This document shows, piece after piece, positions 6,344 to 7,511 of a stretch of 7,511 bases of DNA (its first letter is position 1; each line of letters starts with the position of its first letter). Below the pieces are notes generated by a model, which saw only the letters and a list, made by a program, of their open reading frames with translations, was not told where the DNA came from and ran no database searches. The translations under genes and the position numbers were made by a program. This DNA comes from Candidatus Bathyarchaeota archaeon (GTDB lineage: Archaea > Thermoproteota > Bathyarchaeia > Bathyarchaeales > UBA233): contig SMYP01000009.1 of the NCBI GenBank assembly GCA_007050895.1, positions 1-7,511 on the forward strand, given 5' to 3'.

Positions 6344-6835
6344 AGCGAAGAGGACAAATGCTCTGGCAATGAATGATAAGCCTAAGATTACTAGTATTCC
6401 TGCCCAGAATACGAACCAGTCGCTAATGTTCGTGGTACTGTTGAGATACGTTGTTACTAGGTAGCCTGCTCCAAACCAGTAAATGAGGTTACCTACTGTT
6501 TCTGCTGTCTTGTTTATTGGTGATTTCATCATTAACCGCATCAGGAAGAATATGATTTGTAAGATGCCTAGACCTATGCAGAACTGGAATACTGCTCCGT
6601 AAAGCACTGTATGAGCCATTGGGTTAGTGGGTGCTGGTAGGAATATGTCCGTGGTGGGAATCCTAGCCATGCTGAAGCTGCCAAAGAAATCAATAAAGGC
6701 GTCCCAGAGACTATTTGGGAGGTTTATGACGTAAACTATTCCTAGCAAAATAAAGAAAGTGCCCGCGGAGAGTGCAGAAAATAGTCGTTCTTGAGCCTTA
6801 TACGCGCTACTTCGCGTGTTAAGATCCTTGTTCAA
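6332..6835 (-). CDS. Unrecognised four-helix membrane protein
   Basis: A 167-residue protein that I do not recognise. It has a charged, hydrophilic N-terminus (1-17) and four hydrophobic segments at about 18-38, 76-100, 112-132 and 138-165. A polar loop of about 35 residues (39-74), rich in Pro, Thr and Asp, lies between the first two segments. A lysine/arginine tail (AKRK) ends the protein, which together with the basic N-terminus suggests both ends are cytoplasmic. No catalytic or metal-binding motif is visible. The start is TTG at 6835: an in-frame TAG lies five codons upstream with no ATG or GTG between, and purine-rich GAAAGGAAA precedes it closely. The gene is convergent with the GT2 gene (9 bases between stops) and divergent from the zinc-ribbon gene. 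A link to glycosylation is possible from position only. Confidence 0.7.
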   Translation of the reverse strand: MNKDLNTRSSAYKAQERLFSALSAGTFFILLGIVYVINLPNSLWDAFIDFFGSFSMARIPTTDIFLPAPTNPMAHTVLYGAVFQFCIGLGILQIIFFLMRLMMKSPINKTAETVGNLIYWFGAGYLVTTYLNSTTNISDWFVFWAGILVILGLSFIARAFVLFAKRK

Positions 6836-6884
6836 TTTCCTTTCGCCCTATCCAATTATTCGCGTTTTGAGCACATAAAACTTG

Positions 6885-6896
6885 CCTTTTTTATAG
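6885..6896 (-). promoter_or_regulatory. Candidate TATA box for the four-helix membrane protein gene
   Basis: On the minus strand the sequence reads CTATAAAAAAGG, a strong AT-rich core centred near 6891. Transcription about 26 bases downstream would begin near 6865, leaving a leader of about 30 bases before the TTG at 6835. A second AT-rich core, TTTTATG (6880-6874), could serve instead. Confidence 0.4.
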
Positions 6897-6910
6897 TCGG
6901 AGAGGTGTAT

Positions 6911-6921
6911 GTTTTAAATAC
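6911..6921 (+). promoter_or_regulatory. Candidate TATA box for the zinc-ribbon gene
   Basis: TTTTAAATAC contains the archaeal TATA-type core TTTAAATA at 6913-6920. A transcription start about 25 bases downstream would fall near 6942, immediately ahead of the AGGAGAGG ribosome site at 6943-6950. The leader would then be only about 17 bases. Promoter and ribosome site agree on the 6959 start. Confidence 0.5.
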
Positions 6922-6942
6922 TTGCGGTTTAATAAAAGAGTT

Positions 6943-6950
6943 AGGAGAGG
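6943..6950 (+). promoter_or_regulatory. Shine-Dalgarno AGGAGAGG that sets the zinc-ribbon start
   Basis: A strong purine-rich ribosome site lies 8 bases before ATG at 6959. It rules against a longer reading frame beginning at 6791, whose first 56 codons run over the opposite-strand gene and its promoter and show no protein-like features. Confidence 0.7.
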
Positions 6951-6958
6951 GTAGTGGT

Positions 6959-7354
6959 ATGGTTTATTGTCCAAAATGCGGTAATGAAGTAGATGAAGCT
7001 ATGGCTTTCTGTCCTAGATGCGGAGCTCCGTTAAAGGCAACCGGACCAGTGCAGGCGACTCCAGTTCGCCAGAGAAACGAGAAAGCTGAGAAAGGCGAAA
7101 AACAAGAGAAACAGGAGAAGCAAGAGCCTGAGAAAGGCGAAAAACAAGAGAAGGGCCAGTTTGGGTATGTGGGCTGGCTGATTGGTGGCTTAATCCTTAT
7201 AATCATCGGTTTCTTGGCGCTGCTTCAAATCTCTAATGTTATCCCTTCGGGAATCAGCTGGGCTTTGGTGCTTTTGGTAGTCGGTGTTATAGTAATAATT
7301 TCCGCGGTCTACTTTGCAGGTATGGCACGAAAGCGGCATCCACAGCCTTCTTAG
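6959..7354 (+). CDS. Zinc-ribbon membrane protein with Lys/Glu/Gln-rich linker
   Basis: A 131-residue protein in three parts. Residues 1-24 form a small zinc ribbon with two Cys-x-x-Cys knuckles, YCPKCG (Cys4, Cys7) and FCPRCG (Cys18, Cys21), as in the widespread zinc_ribbon_2-type modules. Residues 40-67 are a highly charged Lys/Glu/Gln linker built from a repeated unit EKGEKQEK. Residues about 71-90 and 100-121 are two hydrophobic helices joined by a short SNVIPSGIS turn, and the protein ends with a basic tail. The ribbon and linker are likely cytoplasmic and the helix pair a membrane anchor. The function is unknown; such ribbons often mediate protein or nucleic-acid contacts. A strong ribosome site and TATA box support the start. 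Its stop overlaps the converging gene on the right by 4 bases (TTAG). Confidence 0.8.
   Translation: MVYCPKCGNEVDEAMAFCPRCGAPLKATGPVQATPVRQRNEKAEKGEKQEKQEKQEPEKGEKQEKGQFGYVGWLIGGLILIIIGFLALLQISNVIPSGISWALVLLVVGVIVIISAVYFAGMARKRHPQPS
7086..7152 (+). repeat. In-frame 25-base direct repeat in the zinc-ribbon linker
   Basis: A perfect 25-base unit occurs at 7086-7110 and again at 7128-7152, offset by exactly 42 bases (14 codons). Both copies encode EKGEKQEK. The bases between them encode a related QEKQEP spacer. The identity at DNA level, including third positions, points to a recent duplication or to homogenisation rather than only amino-acid constraint. Confidence 0.85.
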
Positions 7355-7511
7355 AGTAACCAACCTAAGAACAGTCGGTACAATCTGTGTTCCAGAAGGG
7401 TTAGAGTGTTTCTTCTTCCGAATATGCGGAAGTAGTCTTTGCCAGCAGCTTCTATCATGTCGCCTATAGAGTAGCGGGAAAACATACATGACGAAATTAG
7501 CAGGTTACCCC
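7351..7511 (-). CDS. C-terminal 52 residues of an unrecognised protein (partial)
   Basis: An open frame enters from the right edge on the minus strand and ends at TAA (7353-7351). The visible 52 residues include MFSRYSIGDMIEAAGKDYF and then RRNTLTLLEHRLYRLFLGWLL at the C-terminus. That end is a basic amphipathic to hydrophobic helix. I do not recognise the family. The amino-acid composition is protein-like, and the stop meets the zinc-ribbon stop in a 4-base tail-to-tail overlap, which is common for real convergent genes. The other minus-strand frame that crosses this region lacks such features and continues antisense into the zinc-ribbon gene. The start and most of the gene lie outside the window. 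Confidence 0.6.
   Translation of the reverse strand, partial: GNLLISSCMFSRYSIGDMIEAAGKDYFRIFGRRNTLTLLEHRLYRLFLGWLL

Noticed and set aside
6791..6958. A 56-codon N-terminal extension of the zinc-ribbon protein
   Set aside because: It runs antisense to the start of the four-helix protein gene and across the divergent promoters, shows no protein-like pattern, and the strong ribosome site and zinc-ribbon start both point to 6959.
6964..7206. Cys/Ser/Phe-rich open frame antisense to the zinc-ribbon gene
   Set aside because: Its repetitive Ser-Cys-Phe-Ser composition is the mirror of the Lys/Glu/Gln repeat on the real strand; it has no independent support.
7415..7432. Inverted repeat CTTCCG, 6-base loop, CGGAAG
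   Set aside because: It falls inside the partial minus-strand coding region (around DYFRIFGRR), is short, and has no T-run after it, so it is most simply chance.

Overview
The window looks archaeal. TTTAWA-type TATA boxes lie upstream of several genes, and one gene appears leaderless. The gene set fits too: a dolichol-phosphate-type sugar transferase next to a PMT-type protein mannosyltransferase, and a small two-Cys-pair zinc-ribbon membrane protein. TTG starts behind or near purine-rich Shine-Dalgarno stretches also occur. The proteins suggest a member of the Thermoproteota, perhaps Bathyarchaeia-like, but the lineage is an inference. No rRNA, tRNA, CRISPR array or insertion sequence was seen.

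Layout: (1) The left edge (1-508, minus) holds the N-terminal 169 residues of an aspartate-kinase-family enzyme, cut by the window edge. (2) A divergent promoter region (509-634) separates it from a plus-strand block. (3) The block (635-6322) has four consecutive genes: a large GT-C-like membrane protein of unassigned substrate, a Gpi18-related GT-C mannosyltransferase-like protein, a PMT-family (GT39) protein O-mannosyltransferase with an extra discoidin-like extracytoplasmic domain, and a GT2 polyprenyl/dolichyl-phosphate sugar synthase. The last three are tightly linked (stop/start overlaps). The first is separated from them by 86 bases and could be co-transcribed or separately promoted. 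(4) A convergent minus-strand gene (6332-6835) encodes an unrecognised four-helix membrane protein. (5) It shares a divergent promoter region with a zinc-ribbon/two-helix membrane protein (6959-7354) that has a Lys/Glu/Gln-rich repeat linker. (6) At the right edge, the last 52 codons of an unrecognised minus-strand gene overlap the zinc-ribbon gene tail to tail by 4 bases.

How the genes may work together (inference): the GT2 enzyme would charge a lipid phosphate with mannose or glucose on the cytoplasmic face. The three GT-C proteins would then use the lipid-linked sugar on the outer face. The PMT would put the first sugar on Ser/Thr of secreted or surface proteins, and the other two would extend glycans or act on other acceptors. 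This would make the block a compact surface-glycosylation locus. Its most distinctive element is the discoidin-like insertion placed just before the PMT catalytic Asp-Glu pair.
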